Positions 24,390-35,425 of a stretch of 64,000 bases of DNA are shown here, piece after piece. The notes below the pieces were generated by a model. That model was given only the letters and a program-made list of their open reading frames with translations. It had not been told where the DNA came from and ran no database searches. The DNA is taken from assembly GCF_030272615.1 (NCBI RefSeq), contig NC_081407.1:268044075-268108074 (forward strand), in the 5' to 3' direction. A program made the translations under genes and the position numbers. Each line of letters opens with the position of its first letter. Positions within the stretch are counted from its first letter, which is position 1. This DNA is from Cryptomeria japonica. Its lineage: Eukaryota > Streptophyta > Pinopsida > Cupressales > Cupressaceae.

Positions 24390-25955
24390 CCTTCCCAAGT
24401 AGGGCTGTAAACATGATTATCGTCAAAGAAAATGAGTAAAATATTCTGAAATAAGGTCAAAGATTTTATTCACGTGCATTGGTTAAGCCAAAGGACATGC
24501 CATAAATTAATAATGACTGTCATATCTGCCAAAAACAGTTTTTAAGATGTCCTCAATCTTATATCCAATTTGAAAAAAAGGCAGTTCCATACGTCATTTG
24601 GTGAGTCGTTCATAACGGGGATAGGGAATTTGTCCTTGACTGCTATTTTGTTAAGTTCCTTGAGATCAATACAAAGCTGCCAAGTGCAATCATGTTTTTA
24701 CACAAATATAAATGGAGCAAAGTATACATTCTGACTTGGTTGAATGACTCTAACCTCTAATAACTCATGTACCAATTTTCAGTCTTATTTTTTCAAAGAC
24801 AAGGGTACCTGAATGGCCAAAGATTTGGAAGTGTGCTGCTAGGTATGAATGGGATTGCATTCTCATAATTCCTAATGGATGGAAGACCGTTGGGTAGTTT
24901 AGATAAAACATCATTGTGTTTATCCATGTGTTGCAACACGGTTGAGGCTTGCAATGGCCCTTCATCTCTTTCTATCCTGCAAAGATAGGCTACTAACCCA
25001 CATGCACCCTTTCAAAGAAGTTTTTACATGCTATGCAAACAAACCACTTGGACTGATGATGCTAATATCCAATTCAATTTATGTTTTACCCTTCTCGTCA
25101 AAGTTCAAACCAAACAAAGAGCTCTTCAAAACTAATTACAATAGTGCCCAAAGTTTTTAACCATTGAACACCCAAGACAAGACCTCACCTCTTAGGCTAA
25201 AAACATATACAAGTGATCCTAGCTGGTAATCTGACATGGGAAATTTAATGTTTGTGCAAAAGCCTCTACATGGAACTATACCTCCATTGGCCATCCGAGG
25301 GTAGAGCCAACCTCTTCTCAATGAAAATATGGGTGCTTCTTGAATCCAAAATATTGCTTCAATAGGTACCCTAGGATTCTGAACATTTGAGGTACCGGAA
25401 TTCTTCATAAGCATGGATAGAGATATTTAGCTTATCTTCCTCACCTTCCAAAGTGACATTAGATTCAATAAAAGTTCCTAAAGGAACACCATATGCCTCT
25501 TCCTCTCCATCTTCAGGTGCATTTTCTGGTATAAAGATGTTTGATTTATATCAGTGGCCCCTGAACCATTTCTTGTTACATCTGTAATAGAGTCCCTTGG
25601 ATCTTTTTTTCCTTCAAATACTAGGAGATATTTTGATTGACTGCATAGAGGGTTCCAAAGGCACCTTTCCCTTGTCATGTGTATTAGGAGTAGCTATGTG
25701 TGTTCCCCTATTCATGGCCTCAATATTGCATCCACTGGTAATGGCATCTTGAATGCCTATGGGTTCTAAAATTCTCAGCTCATGCTAAATATCATCCCTA
25801 AGACCCTCAATATAGAGTTCCAAATTGTCTTCACTCAGATCACCACTGCAGTAGATACTCTTTAATACTGCAGCCAGCAAGATGTACTCTTGAACTGCCC
25901 TTATCTGTCCAAGTCAGGATAATTTACTGAAACAATCTTGCTCCCAAAGACACGG
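24390..25955 (-). pseudogene. Ty3/gypsy remnant: upstream region and RT
   Basis: On the minus strand the RT reads (with stops) LVHELLEVRVIQPSQN, then WQLCIDLKELNKIAVKDKF and PIPV, then after a gap a LTLFQNILLIFFDDNHVYSP stretch matching the gypsy VLVFFDDILVYS catalytic block. The sequence up to about 25.95 kb is upstream and less legible. It joins the 14.7-16.7 kb remnant once the copia nest between them is removed. The young copia element inserted at its right edge. Confidence 0.7.
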
Positions 25956-25960
25956 ACATT

Positions 25961-26463
25961 TGTAAATGTAAAATAGACTGTTATTGTTTCAGTGCAATAA
26001 GATTTGTTGTGGCTTCAATATCTGATATGTTAGAGTCAGATCGAAGAAATGAAAATCGATTATGTCTCTTATCGATTTGCCTCTGTAGGTACGAAGTCAA
26101 ATGTATATATATATGTCACCGGTGTCTTCTGGTTTTGCTTATCCACATCGAACACCCCGTTAAATAGGAAGGATGGTGTATATATATTATTGTCTACATG
26201 GAATTGTGCCCCCACAGGGGGTCACGACCCTATGTGGAACCACGATCCTATGTGGAACCACGTGGTTCCACATAGGGTCGTGACCCCTGTGTGGAGCCAC
26301 GATCCTCTACACCGGCGTTTCATAACTTTAACCAACCTTAACGTTTGCAAAGTGAATTTGTTAGTTAACACTAACAATAATTCCAATGTTTATTAAATCG
26401 TAAATAACAGAATGTGCACTGATACAAACAGATTTGGTTTACGACTGAGACTATAATTTAACA
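25961..26463 (-). repeat. 3' LTR of the copia element (503 bp)
   Basis: Starts TGTAAATG and ends TTTAACA on the plus strand. It is 18 bp longer than the 5' LTR because one unit inside the palindrome is duplicated (26225-26242 and 26243-26260, one base different). Confidence 0.95.
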
Positions 26464-26480
26464 CTCCCTCTTAGTCTTAG
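26464..26480 (-). other. Polypurine tract of the copia element
   Basis: On the minus strand, AAGACTAAGAGGGAG lies directly against the 3' LTR start (TGTTAAAT). It is the expected primer site for plus-strand DNA synthesis. Confidence 0.75.
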
Positions 26481-26542
26481 GAGTATAGGCCTAAAATTTT
26501 AATTGAGCACTACTCTCATGAGAATCACATCACCTAGGTGTG

Positions 26543-26692
26543 AAGTATCAACGTGTGATACTAAGGATATACTCACTTTGATATCCAAGTTTAAGTATCA
26601 GCCTGTGATACTAAGGATATACTCCCTTTGATATCCCTGTTTAAGTATCAGCCTGTGATACTAAGGATATACTCACTTTGATATCCCTGTTA
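26543..26692 (-). repeat. Three 50-bp tandem repeats with paired hairpins, copia 3' region
   Basis: Units start at 26543, 26593 and 26643. Each has two perfect inverted repeats: AGTATCA/TGATACT (7-bp stem, 5-base loop) and GGATAT/ATATCC (6-bp stem, 10-base loop). The array lies between the end of pol and the polypurine tract, so it would be in the 3' untranslated part of the element's RNA. Confidence 0.85.
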
Positions 26693-26941
26693 TAGTATGT
26701 GCACTGACATTAATCTGCTTACATAATGTCTACTATAACTTATCATGTTACTGATATTCAAATTGTCTGATTTTAGTTTATATGATCTTCCAAACATTTA
26801 TAAGATCGTCACCTTATAATGTTAAAATACAAGTGTTCATTAACTAAAGAATCGTCATCCTTTAGGAATGAACACAGGGAAGGTTACGTACTTCATATAC
26901 TCAAATATATGACCAAGAAGTTTACATAATTTAGACATCAA

Positions 26942-29900
26942 TTACATTTTAACCATACCAAGATACCTCCTGAAGTGATCAATTTTCACTCTTGCTAGGG
27001 GTTTGGTGAGAATGTCAGCTGTCTGATCTCCTGTATTGACAGTTTCCAGTCTTATTACCTTCCTCTCGGTCATGTCTCTTACATAGTGATATGGGATCTC
27101 AATGTGCTTGGATCTATCATGGAAAACTGGATTCATTGAAAGTTTAATGCAGCTCTAATTGTCACAATGAATGATAGTAGGCTTCAGACTTTCACCAAAC
27201 AGTCCTACTATCAATTTCCTCAACCATACGGCTTCCTTAGCTGCCATGGATGCAGCTATATATTCAGCTTCTGTGGAGCTCTGAGCTACGGATGATTGTT
27301 TTCTGCAGATCCAAGATACCATAGCTGATCCTAAGCTAAAACAGCATCCTGAAGTGCTCTTCCTGTCTATCACGCTTCCAGCCCAGTCTGAATCAGAGTA
27401 TCCATGTAGTTTCAATGCAATGTGTTCATAATGCAGTCCATAGTCCCAGGTACCTTGTAGATATCTCAATATATGCTTTACTGCAACCAAATGTATTTCT
27501 TTGGGTTCAACCATGTGTTGGCTGAGTGCATTTACTGCATAAAATATATCAGGTCTGGTATTGACTAGGTACATTAATGATCCAATAATCTGTCTATACA
27601 ATGTTGGATCTGCAAATTTGGAATCTGCTATAGCTTCTTTTAGTTTATGTAGGTTTGTTTCCATAGGAGATGACATTGGCTTACAATTCATCATTCCAAA
27701 TCTCTTCAGAATGTCAATGGTGTATTTACCTTGGTTTAGATAAATACCATCTGGTTTTTGCCATACTTCTAATCCAAGGAAATAATGGAGTAGACCTAAA
27801 TCCTTCATCTCAAACTCTGAAGCTAGTTCCTGTTTGCATTTTGCAATGAGATGATCTTCGCCTGTAATTAATAAGTCATCTACATATAATATGAGTATCA
27901 ACATTTCACCTTTGATTATTTTGAAATACAGATTTGGATCAGCAATGTTCTTAGAGAAACCTATCTCTAATAAGTAACTGTCAATTCTTTCATACCATGC
28001 TCTGGGAGCTTGTTTTAATCCATACAGTGCTTTCTCTAACTTGCATACATGTGTTTTAGCATTATTTACCTCAAATCCCTCAGGGGGCTCTAGATATAAT
28101 ACTTCTTCAATTGTTCCATTCAAAAATGCAGTTTTTACATCCATTTGATGAACTTTCCATCCTTTAGATGCAGCAATAGCCAGGATTGTTCTGACAGAAG
28201 TGTATCGTGCAACAGGTGCAAATGTTTCTTCATAGTCAATTCCTTCCTTCTGTGAGAAGCCTCGAGCAACAAACCTTGCCTTATGTTTTTCTATACTGCC
28301 ATCAGCAGCATGCTTAATTTTAAAGAGCCATTTAGAAGATACAACTGATTTTCCTTTAGGTCTAGGCACAATTTTCCACACATCATTCTTTAAGATAGAT
28401 TGATATTCCTCTATCATGGCATCCTTCCATACTTGTTGTTTAAGAGCCTCTCCGACACTTGAAGGTTCAGCATTTATGAGGTCTGTCATTAGAGTAACAT
28501 AGCTAGAAAACTTTGAAGGTCTTTTGCTTTCTCTAATTGTTCCTCTAGGTGCTACAAAGGATTCTGCTTCCTGTACTGTTTTAGTGGCCCATAGTGGTCT
28601 CTTCCTGGGATTCTCTGTTGCAATGTTCTCAAGTTCCAAGGTGTTATCCTCAGGATGCTCCCTCTGAGTTTCAGAAAGAGAATTTTCTTCCAAGTTAATG
28701 GAATTAGTTGGGATTTCAGGTGTGATGGAACTCCTTGTTTTGTTAATAGCTATATTTTCCTCAAATATGACATCTCTGCTTAATTCTATTTGTCTTTGAC
28801 CAGGGATGAATATTCGGTAGGCTTTAGATGTTTCACTATATCCTACAAAAATCCCTTTCTGTCCAGTAGGTTCTAATTTAGTTATTTTCTCCTTAGGTAC
28901 ATGAATATAAACAGGATATCCAAATATTTTGAGATGGCTAATATCAGGTTTAATTCCAGTAAAGACTTCTTCAAGAGTTTTGTCACCAATATGAGAGTGA
29001 GGACATCTGTTTTGAATGTATACAGCAGTATTAGTGGCTTCTCCCCAAAGTGCAATTTCTAGGTTTTGATCTAACAACATAGCCCTTGCCGCTTCTACTA
29101 TTGTTCTATTTTTTCTTTCAGCAACCCCGTTTTGTTGAGGATTGTAGGGTACAGTGAACTCCCTCTTAATCCCAGCATCTTTGCAAAACTCTTTAAATAC
29201 TTCTGATGTGTATTCCCTACCATTGTCAGTCCTAAGAGTTTTGATTTTCCTACCAGAGTGATTTTCTGTAATAGATTTGAACTCTTTAAATTTCCTAAGA
29301 ATATCTTCAGACTCTTTACTTTTAAGGAAATAAATCCAAGTTTTCCTAGAAAAATCATCTACAAAGATTACATAGTATAATGCGTTTCCTAGTGATGGTT
29401 CAGACATAGGCCCACATAAGTCAGAGTGAACTAGTTCTAGTATTTCTTTAGTTTTTCTAGAACTGCAAGGAAAAGAGCTTTTTGTGTTTTTCCCTAGTGC
29501 ACATCCTTTACAAACATCTGAATGAATTGGCTTTAGTTTAGGTAGTCCAATGACTAATTTCTCCATAGAGGGTAGAGCACGAAAATGTAAGTGCCCCAGT
29601 CTTCTATGCCAAATTTCTGCTTGGTCTATGACTTTATGAAGTAGGGTTTGATTTGGCTCATTACACAATTCATATAGGTGTCCTTGTCTGTAACCAATCA
29701 CTTGTGCTCTTTTGAAGGTGAATGTTTTTGGCCATGCCATTACCTTTCCTTCTATAAATCCGTCATCCTCAAGTGCAGAGATAGAGACTAAGTTCCTTTT
29801 GATGCCTGGTACAAATAGTACCCCGATGAGTTGGATTGAGATTCCAGACTTCAGTCTGATTGTACATGTCCCGACACCTTTTACAGGATGTGCAAAGTCA

Positions 29901-30100
29901 TCCCCTATTGTTACCTCTTCATTTGATCCCTCTTCCATTGAGTCTAGTAATTCTCTGAATCCGGTGACATGTCTTGACGATCCACTGTCTATCACCCAAG
30001 TGTTAGACTTGTTTGAAGCTTGACTTGATAGTGCTGAATATAATACAAATTTCTCAGATTCAAGTTCTGTGTTCCTCTCTACTTTTCGCGAATGATGCAT
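26942..30100 (-). pseudogene. Copia pol: protease, integrase, RT, RNase H
   Basis: 981 codons are open (27155-30100). Domains in order with rough residues: aspartic protease VIDSGSSRHVTG (~35-46); GAG-pre-integrase HHCC region AEIWHRRLGHLHF...CKGC (~160-200); integrase LVHSDLCGP, RTDNGREY, PQQNGVAERKNRT (~225-335); RT HQMDVKTAFLNG (~665) and LYVDDLLITG (~745); RNase H GYSDSDWAGS and STEAEYIAAS (~895-950). The frame stops at TAG (27155-27157) after HCDN, where the family has CAG (Gln), then continues in the same frame as SCIKLSMNPVFHDRSKHIEI to 26942. One nonsense change therefore truncates RNase H. Catalytic motifs are otherwise intact, so the lesion looks recent. Confidence 0.95.
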
Positions 30101-30869
30101 GTTGTTTTACTTTGTCAGGACAATTAAATGACATGTGTCCGTACTAATCACATCTATGACATTGGATTTTTGACATGTCTTTCTTATGCACGCTTTTCCC
30201 ATGATGGAATTTTCTCTTCTTGAAGTTTCGCTTCTTGCCTTTCTTACGGGAGTCGGTATTCAGAATGTGGAGGTCCTCATCTTTAGTTTTGTGATTTCCC
30301 CCTTTCATTTGCCTTGACTCTTCAAGGATGCAGTCATCCCTTAGTCGATCAAATTCTGTAAATTTATCCCTTGCATTTATGCCTTGTTTGAATGATTCCT
30401 AGGATTCAGGTAATCCATCTAGAGTAATCATTGATAGTTCTTGCTTCTCGACAAGATAATCAAGTTTTTGCAGTTGATCTCTGAGTGAACCTATCCTCAT
30501 GAAGTATGAGTTTATTGTTTCACCTTTATTTATACTTATGTGGTTCAACTGTCTTTTTAGAGCTAGGGTTTTGCTCGGATTGTTTATCTCATACGTCCTT
30601 TCAAGGGTTTTGAACATTTCATAAGCATTGTCATATTTTGATATAAGTGGTATTATGTGATCCCTTACTGCATCTATCACGATTTTTACAGCTTTATCAT
30701 TTCCTTCATTCCACACAATTTTCTCAGGATCGTCTGCAGGTTCGGGCTTGTCTTCTTTTATGAATTTGATTACTTTGTTCTCTTTTAATACTATCATAAT
30801 TCTGACTTTCCAAGCCACAAAATTTGCTGCACCTTCGAGTCTATCCTCGAATCTGATTATGTTCGCCAT
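30060..30869 (-). pseudogene. Copia gag with zinc knuckle, two nonsense codons
   Basis: Starts MANIIRFEDRLEGAANFVAW, a typical copia gag (UBN2-like) N-terminus. The frame stops at 30399-30401 (TAG where Trp is expected in LPESWESF), continues in frame, and reaches a CX2CX4HX4C zinc knuckle CHRCD-x-YGHMSFNC whose x is another TAG (30144-30146). It closes at TGA (30060-30062). pol lies one base out of this frame, so a frameshift between the knuckle and the protease, by mutation or programmed, is needed. Copia elements usually keep gag-pol in one frame, so mutation is likelier. Confidence 0.9.
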
Positions 30870-30932
30870 TTTAGAAATCTTCGATTTGCAATTGAAACTT
30901 CGCTTTTAGTCTATTTGGATCTTAAGTAGTTA

Positions 30933-30945
30933 GGCTCTGATACCA
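30933..30945 (-). other. Primer-binding site of the copia element
   Basis: The minus strand reads TGGTATCAGAGCC directly after the 5' LTR, complementary to the 3' end of initiator tRNA-Met. Confidence 0.95.
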
Positions 30946-31162
30946 TGTAAATGTAAAATAGACTGTTATTGTTTCTGTGCAATAAGATTTGTTGTGGCTT
31001 CAATATCTGATATGTTAGAGTCAGATCGAAGAAATGAAAATCGATTATGTCTCTTATCGATTTGCCTCTGTAGGTACGAAGTCAAATGTATATATATATG
31101 TCACCGGTGTCTTCTGGTTTTGCTTATCCACATCGAACACCCCGTTAAATAGGAAGGATGGC

Positions 31163-31172
31163 GTATATATAT
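31163..31172 (-). promoter_or_regulatory. Putative TATA box in the copia 5' LTR
   Basis: TATATATAC on the minus strand lies about 30 bp downstream of the G-box palindrome. A second TATATATATA run is near 31089-31099, so the exact initiation site is uncertain. Confidence 0.5.
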
Positions 31173-31202
31173 TATTGTCTACATGGAATCGTGCCCCCAC
31201 AG

Positions 31203-31254
31203 GGGGTCATGATCCTATGTGGAACCACGTGGTTCCACATAGGGTCATGACCCC
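31203..31254. promoter_or_regulatory. 52-bp near-perfect palindrome centred on a G-box
   Basis: 26-bp arms with one mismatch, centred on CCACGTGG, the G-box core bound by plant bZIP and bHLH factors. It sits just upstream of the TATA box. In the 3' LTR the same palindrome (26217-26284) holds the extra 18-bp unit in one arm. It can form a hairpin in RNA or a cruciform in DNA. Confidence 0.8.
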
Positions 31255-31450
31255 TGTGTGGAGCCACGATCCTCTACACCGGCGTTTCATAACTTTAACC
31301 AACCTTAACGTTTGCAAAGTGAATTTGTTAGTTAGCACTAACAATAATTCCAATGTTTATAAAATCGTAAATAACAGAATGTGCGCTGATACAAACAAAT
31401 TTGGTTTACGACTGAGACTATAATTTAACAACATTGTTTAGAAAAAGTAC

Positions 31451-31973
31451 TGTAATGTCCCCTCCTAGGAGGCTGTCGATTCCTGTAGCTTAATAATAGT
31501 TCTGATCTGATCTGATGAATCGTGTCAGTGGGATGCTTTTGACTCCTTTCCTTCATATCTCTCAATGTGAAGGAGAGGTCACACCTCTTCATTATAGATG
31601 CCCTTTGGCAATAGACACACCCTTTCACCATTAGTACCCTTTGAAAGAGTGCAACTCTTCATTACTTCTGCCCTTTGAAAGGGACACAACCTTTCACAAT
31701 CAGATCTGCACTTCTTATTTAAATCAGATTTGCACTTCTGATTCCCCAGTTATCCCCTTCTGAAAATGAGGTTATCTTCTCCCTTTTATATCCCATGTTT
31801 GGAGGATTCACAACTTTTCTTCCATGTCTTTTGACCATTCATTAACTTGATTAAATTTTTAAATTATATTTAATTATATTTTATATTTTAATTTTAATTT
31901 TATTTTTATTCTTTTCTATTTTAATATTATTATTATTTATTATTAAATTCTATTCCAAAGTGGGGACATTACA
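31451..31973 (-). repeat. 3' LTR of the three-LTR gypsy element
   Basis: 523 bp, TGTAATGTCCCC...GGGGACATTACA. The family recurs at 8616, 34842, 40644 and 53778. It carries repeated CCCTTTGAAAG/CTTTCA blocks and an AT-rich end. Confidence 0.9.
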
Positions 31974-32657
31974 GTCCGCCCCACTCAAGATTGCTTGTCC
32001 TCAAGCAATGATCATGGAATGTTCAAAATGATTCCCAATATGAAATGGCTTTCGAAACACTCATAGAATAAACATGCTGCTACTTTTTTGTAAAAACCCT
32101 AGTTCTTTCCCTAAATCACCATTTTATGTAAAATAACGAATGTTGCAAGATGTGTACCTGGTTGAGATCCTGCAATAGGTTAGGAAACCATTGAAACAAT
32201 AAAATATAATATGTACCTGATTGAGATCCTGCAATAGGTTATGTATAAATAATATAAAACTTCTAACTTTCTAAGAGAGATGATTAAGCATATAGATTCT
32301 TTATACTTAGTTAGGAACATTAACTTAACCATAGTCTTCTCCAACTCCTTATAGGAGCTCAATCATAAAAAAAAGTGGGAGTAAGAGGAATGATGAGGTG
32401 TCCAAGAGACCCTCTACCCTAGGCCCAAGAGCCGAGTGAAAGCTAGAGCCCTCTTGCCCTCATGGGACCATCGGTCAAACTACCATGAGGTGGGCTATAC
32501 CTAGTGAGGTAACCTATCACCGTTCCCCTTCATCACTTCCATCCTTATCCCCTTGTTAATAATCAATTATGATAGAGTTTGGAAAGATACAATAGGGTGT
32601 CCTGAATTTCCCTCCCCTCTAAGTCCAAGAGCGGTGGACTCCGTCTTACACCCCCTT

Positions 32658-32669
32658 GCTCTGGTACCA
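32658..32669 (-). other. Internal primer-binding site next to the middle LTR
   Basis: TGGTACCAGAGC on the minus strand, one base different from the initiator Met-tRNA site, two bases from the start of the middle LTR-like block. Confidence 0.65.
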
Positions 32670-32671
32670 TT

Positions 32672-34123
32672 TGTAATGTCCCCTACTTGTTATAGGCCTG
32701 TTAGTAATGGTTTTCCTATTTTAATAAATTTATAACTTGAATTAAAAATGATTAATGAGGAGACAAATACTACCGAATGTCTTTAATTAAGTTCTTTTTA
32801 ATGAATATATGAAACAACTTATGATCTTAACCATAAATGTTATTTCTGAATACTAACAGCAGTGTATAAATTAAAAATAAAGATTGTGACTTACCTTGCA
32901 TTGGAAGGATGTAGCCTTGGGAGAACAACCTGCACCCAAGAAATCAAACACCTACATACATATTCCATTATTATACTTTGATCTAATCTATTCAGACAGA
33001 TAATTCTGGACAGTTGAAACAGGTAAGGGTTTGCATAGGTCCGTTGTCTACCAAGCCCGAGGAATGGTTGCTTCTAACCTCCTTGCTAGACTTGACGGCC
33101 CATGTGGCTTGCCCTTCCAGTCCAATACCCATACAAGACTTATCTTGTGGGTTTGGCATAGAGGACACAATCTGGCTCCTTGACTCCAAGGGTCCTTATG
33201 ATCACATAGAAGCCTCTCATTGCCACTAGATTACTCCTCTACCCATTCCTCACAAGATGCACAAACAAATCTTATTCAATACATATGTAGTGGTAGTAAA
33301 TTAAGTAAACAGTCACTATATTATCAGTTGTTACAGACTGGTATGATTCATATTACAGACTTGTTCCATTTTGCTTATTTGTATACCAGTAGGTTAACAG
33401 AGATACCAATCATTAGAATACATATAAGTTATAATATATTCATTCAGATATACACAGAAAAGTTCCAGCATGTTTCTCAGTAAATATATGTTCCAAATAA
33501 CTGAACATACCTTAGTAATAATGACAGAGTAGTAGATGATATACTGTATGCCGAATGTTACTGCCCAATGGGATCTTTTTCTGCAGTAATAATTCTCCTG
33601 AAATTGTCACGTACTTGGTGCCGATGTTTCTTTTGATTTCCACTGATTCCTTTCTTGTTTCCAGCGATTCCTTTTTTTTGTTCTTTTTCTTATTAATTTC
33701 CTTTACCCCCCCTCCGTGAGAAGTAATGGGCCCATATTTAAAGGTAGTCCTCCAGCCTTTTGGGAGAGACGTGACTTACTGAGAGTCACATCCTCCTCTT
33801 TAGTATTGTTCATTTTACAATATTGTGACTCTTAGGAGACACAATTACTCTTTATAATTTAATACTTAATTAGTATTTGCTTATTAGGTTAAAATTTAGT
33901 TATCAGTTAACATAGGAATTTTATATAAATACTTGCTTAATATTTAAATGTATAATATATTAAATTATTGATTATTAATTAATAAATATAATCAAGATAA
34001 TTCTTCTTCTTTTTTAATAATTTATGAGGATATCAACCAATAGGTATCATTGGTCATTATGACCAATCATTTCATACATAAATATGAGTGTATACAAAAA
34101 TAGATTATGGCTGGCACATGACA
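32672..34123 (-). repeat. Middle LTR-like block (1,452 bp) of the three-LTR element
   Basis: Begins TGTAATGTCCCC beside a primer-binding site and ends CACATGACA beside a polypurine-like stretch, so it has the position and ends of an LTR. Its body differs from the two outer LTRs. Contains a GTGACTTACTGAGAGTCAC inverted repeat near 33770. No coding region is convincing. Confidence 0.6.
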
Positions 34124-34249
34124 GTCCTCCCTTCCAGAATTTGCTTGTCCTGAAGCAACTTAACAACTTCCTCTCTTTCCCACGAGGATTAGAAGCATAT
34201 GACACATATCTATGAACCCAAATGCATCTTATATCTTTCCAGTTATTCA

Positions 34250-34385
34250 TACATCGAGTATAAACCAAACACGGAGCATACACATGAAAACACAAAGTAT
34301 ACACGTGAATATATGAAGACACGGAGTATACACAATTACTTAAAATATACTTATGAATATATGCAAGCACGGAGTATACAAACAA
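34250..34385. repeat. Short imperfect tandem repeat, GGAGTATACAC-type
   Basis: A block of about 30-40 bp containing CGGAGTATACA and GAATATATG is repeated three to four times imperfectly. It lies in the second interior segment of the three-LTR element and is absent from the first. Confidence 0.5.
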
Positions 34386-34827
34386 ATACACATGTTGTCA
34401 AACCTTGTTTGGAATCCTGAATTAGTTTAGGAAACCATTGGAACTAATAATATAAATTTCTAAAGAAAGATAATTAAGCATAAATTACCTTAACCAGGGT
34501 CTGGTCCAACTTCCTATAGGAGCTCAATCATAAGAAAATGGGAGTAAGAGGAATGATGAGGTGTCCAAGAGACCCTCCACCCTAGGCCCAAGAGCGGAGT
34601 GAAAGCCGGAGCCCTCTTGGCCCCATGGGACCATCGGTCAACTACCATGAGGTGGTCTACCCAGAGGAGGACCTCACCGCCGTTCTCCCTCCTTGTACTT
34701 CCTTATATTACTATCATGGTAGTTTGCTCAATATATTCATCATGGATTACTTATACATTTCATAGTTGGGTAATTTTAAGACATGGATTCATTGATTCGT
34801 GTTTACCCTGCAGGATGGCAGGATCAA

Positions 34828-34840
34828 AGCTCTGATACCA
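34828..34840 (-). other. Primer-binding site next to the 5' LTR
   Basis: TGGTATCAGAGC on the minus strand, one base from the 5' LTR (34842-35352). Confirms minus-strand orientation of this element. Confidence 0.85.
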
Positions 34841-34841
34841 C

Positions 34842-35352
34842 TGTAATGTCCCCTCCTAGGAGGCTGTCAATTTCTGTAACTTAATAATAATTCTGATCTG
34901 ATCTGATCAATCATGTCAGTGGATGCTTTTGACTCCTTTCCTTTATATCTCTCAATGTGAGGGAGAGGTCACACCTCTTCATTATGGATGCCCTTTGGCA
35001 AGAGACACACCCTTTCACCATTAGCACCCTCTGAAAGAGTGCAACTCTTCATTACTTCTGCCCTTTGAAAGGGAAACAACCTTTCACAGTCAGATCTGCA
35101 CTTCTTATTTAAATCAGATTTGCACTTCTGATTCCCCAGTTATCCCCTTCTCAAAATGAGGTTCTCTTCTCCCTTTTATATCCCATGTTTGAAGGAGTCA
35201 CAACTTTTCCTTCCATGTCTTTTGACCATTCATTAACTTAATTAAATTTTTAATTATATTATTTTATATTTTAATTTAAATTTTATTTTTATTCTTTTCT
35301 ATTTTAATATTATTGTTATTTATTATTAAATTCTATTCCAAGGGACATTACA
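34842..35352 (-). repeat. 5' LTR of the three-LTR gypsy element
   Basis: 511 bp, closely matching 31451-31973. Differences are scattered single bases and small indels in the AT-rich end. Confidence 0.9.
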
Positions 35353-35425
35353 AGTACTCATTAAATTGTCCCATGTGTAGATCTAGGCCAACCTTCACTT
35401 CTTCTGCCATCAATCACGTGCTCAC

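Larger units (their letters stand above)
25961..31430 (-). mobile_element. Ty1/copia retrotransposon, near complete
   Basis: 5,470 bp, flanked by a perfect 5-bp target duplication ACATT (25956-25960 and 31431-31435). It has two LTRs (503 and 485 bp), an initiator-Met primer-binding site, a polypurine tract, a gag frame and a pol frame in the copia order PR-IN-RT-RNase H. Counted by eye, the LTRs differ at about nine substitutions plus one 18-bp repeat-unit difference, so this is one of the youngest insertions in the window. Three in-frame stops and one frame change inactivate it. It is in the same orientation as the HAD gene whose intron it occupies. Confidence 0.95.
30946..31430 (-). repeat. 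5' LTR of the copia element (485 bp)
   Basis: Same termini as the 3' LTR. Reading in element sense from 31430, the order is U3, the G-box palindrome (31254-31203), a TATA box at about 31172, then R/U5 and the primer-binding site. Confidence 0.95.
31451..35352 (-). mobile_element. Non-autonomous gypsy-type LTR element with three LTRs
   Basis: Outer LTRs (31451-31973 and 34842-35352) are near identical, starting TGTAATGTCCCC and ending GGGACATTACA, with a perfect 5-bp target duplication AGTAC (31446-31450 and 35353-35357). The interior has two related non-coding segments (31974-32671 and 34124-34841). Each begins next to a polypurine-like stretch with a TGCTTGAGGACAAGCA-type motif on the minus strand, typical of gypsy 3' ends, and each ends with a primer-binding site. 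A third, different LTR-like block (32672-34123) separates them. There is no gag or pol, so it must be mobilised in trans. Confidence 0.8.

Noticed and set aside
25961-31430. Fully functional copia element
   Set aside because: Three in-frame stops (27155, 30144, 30399) and a frame change between gag and pol exclude it as it stands.
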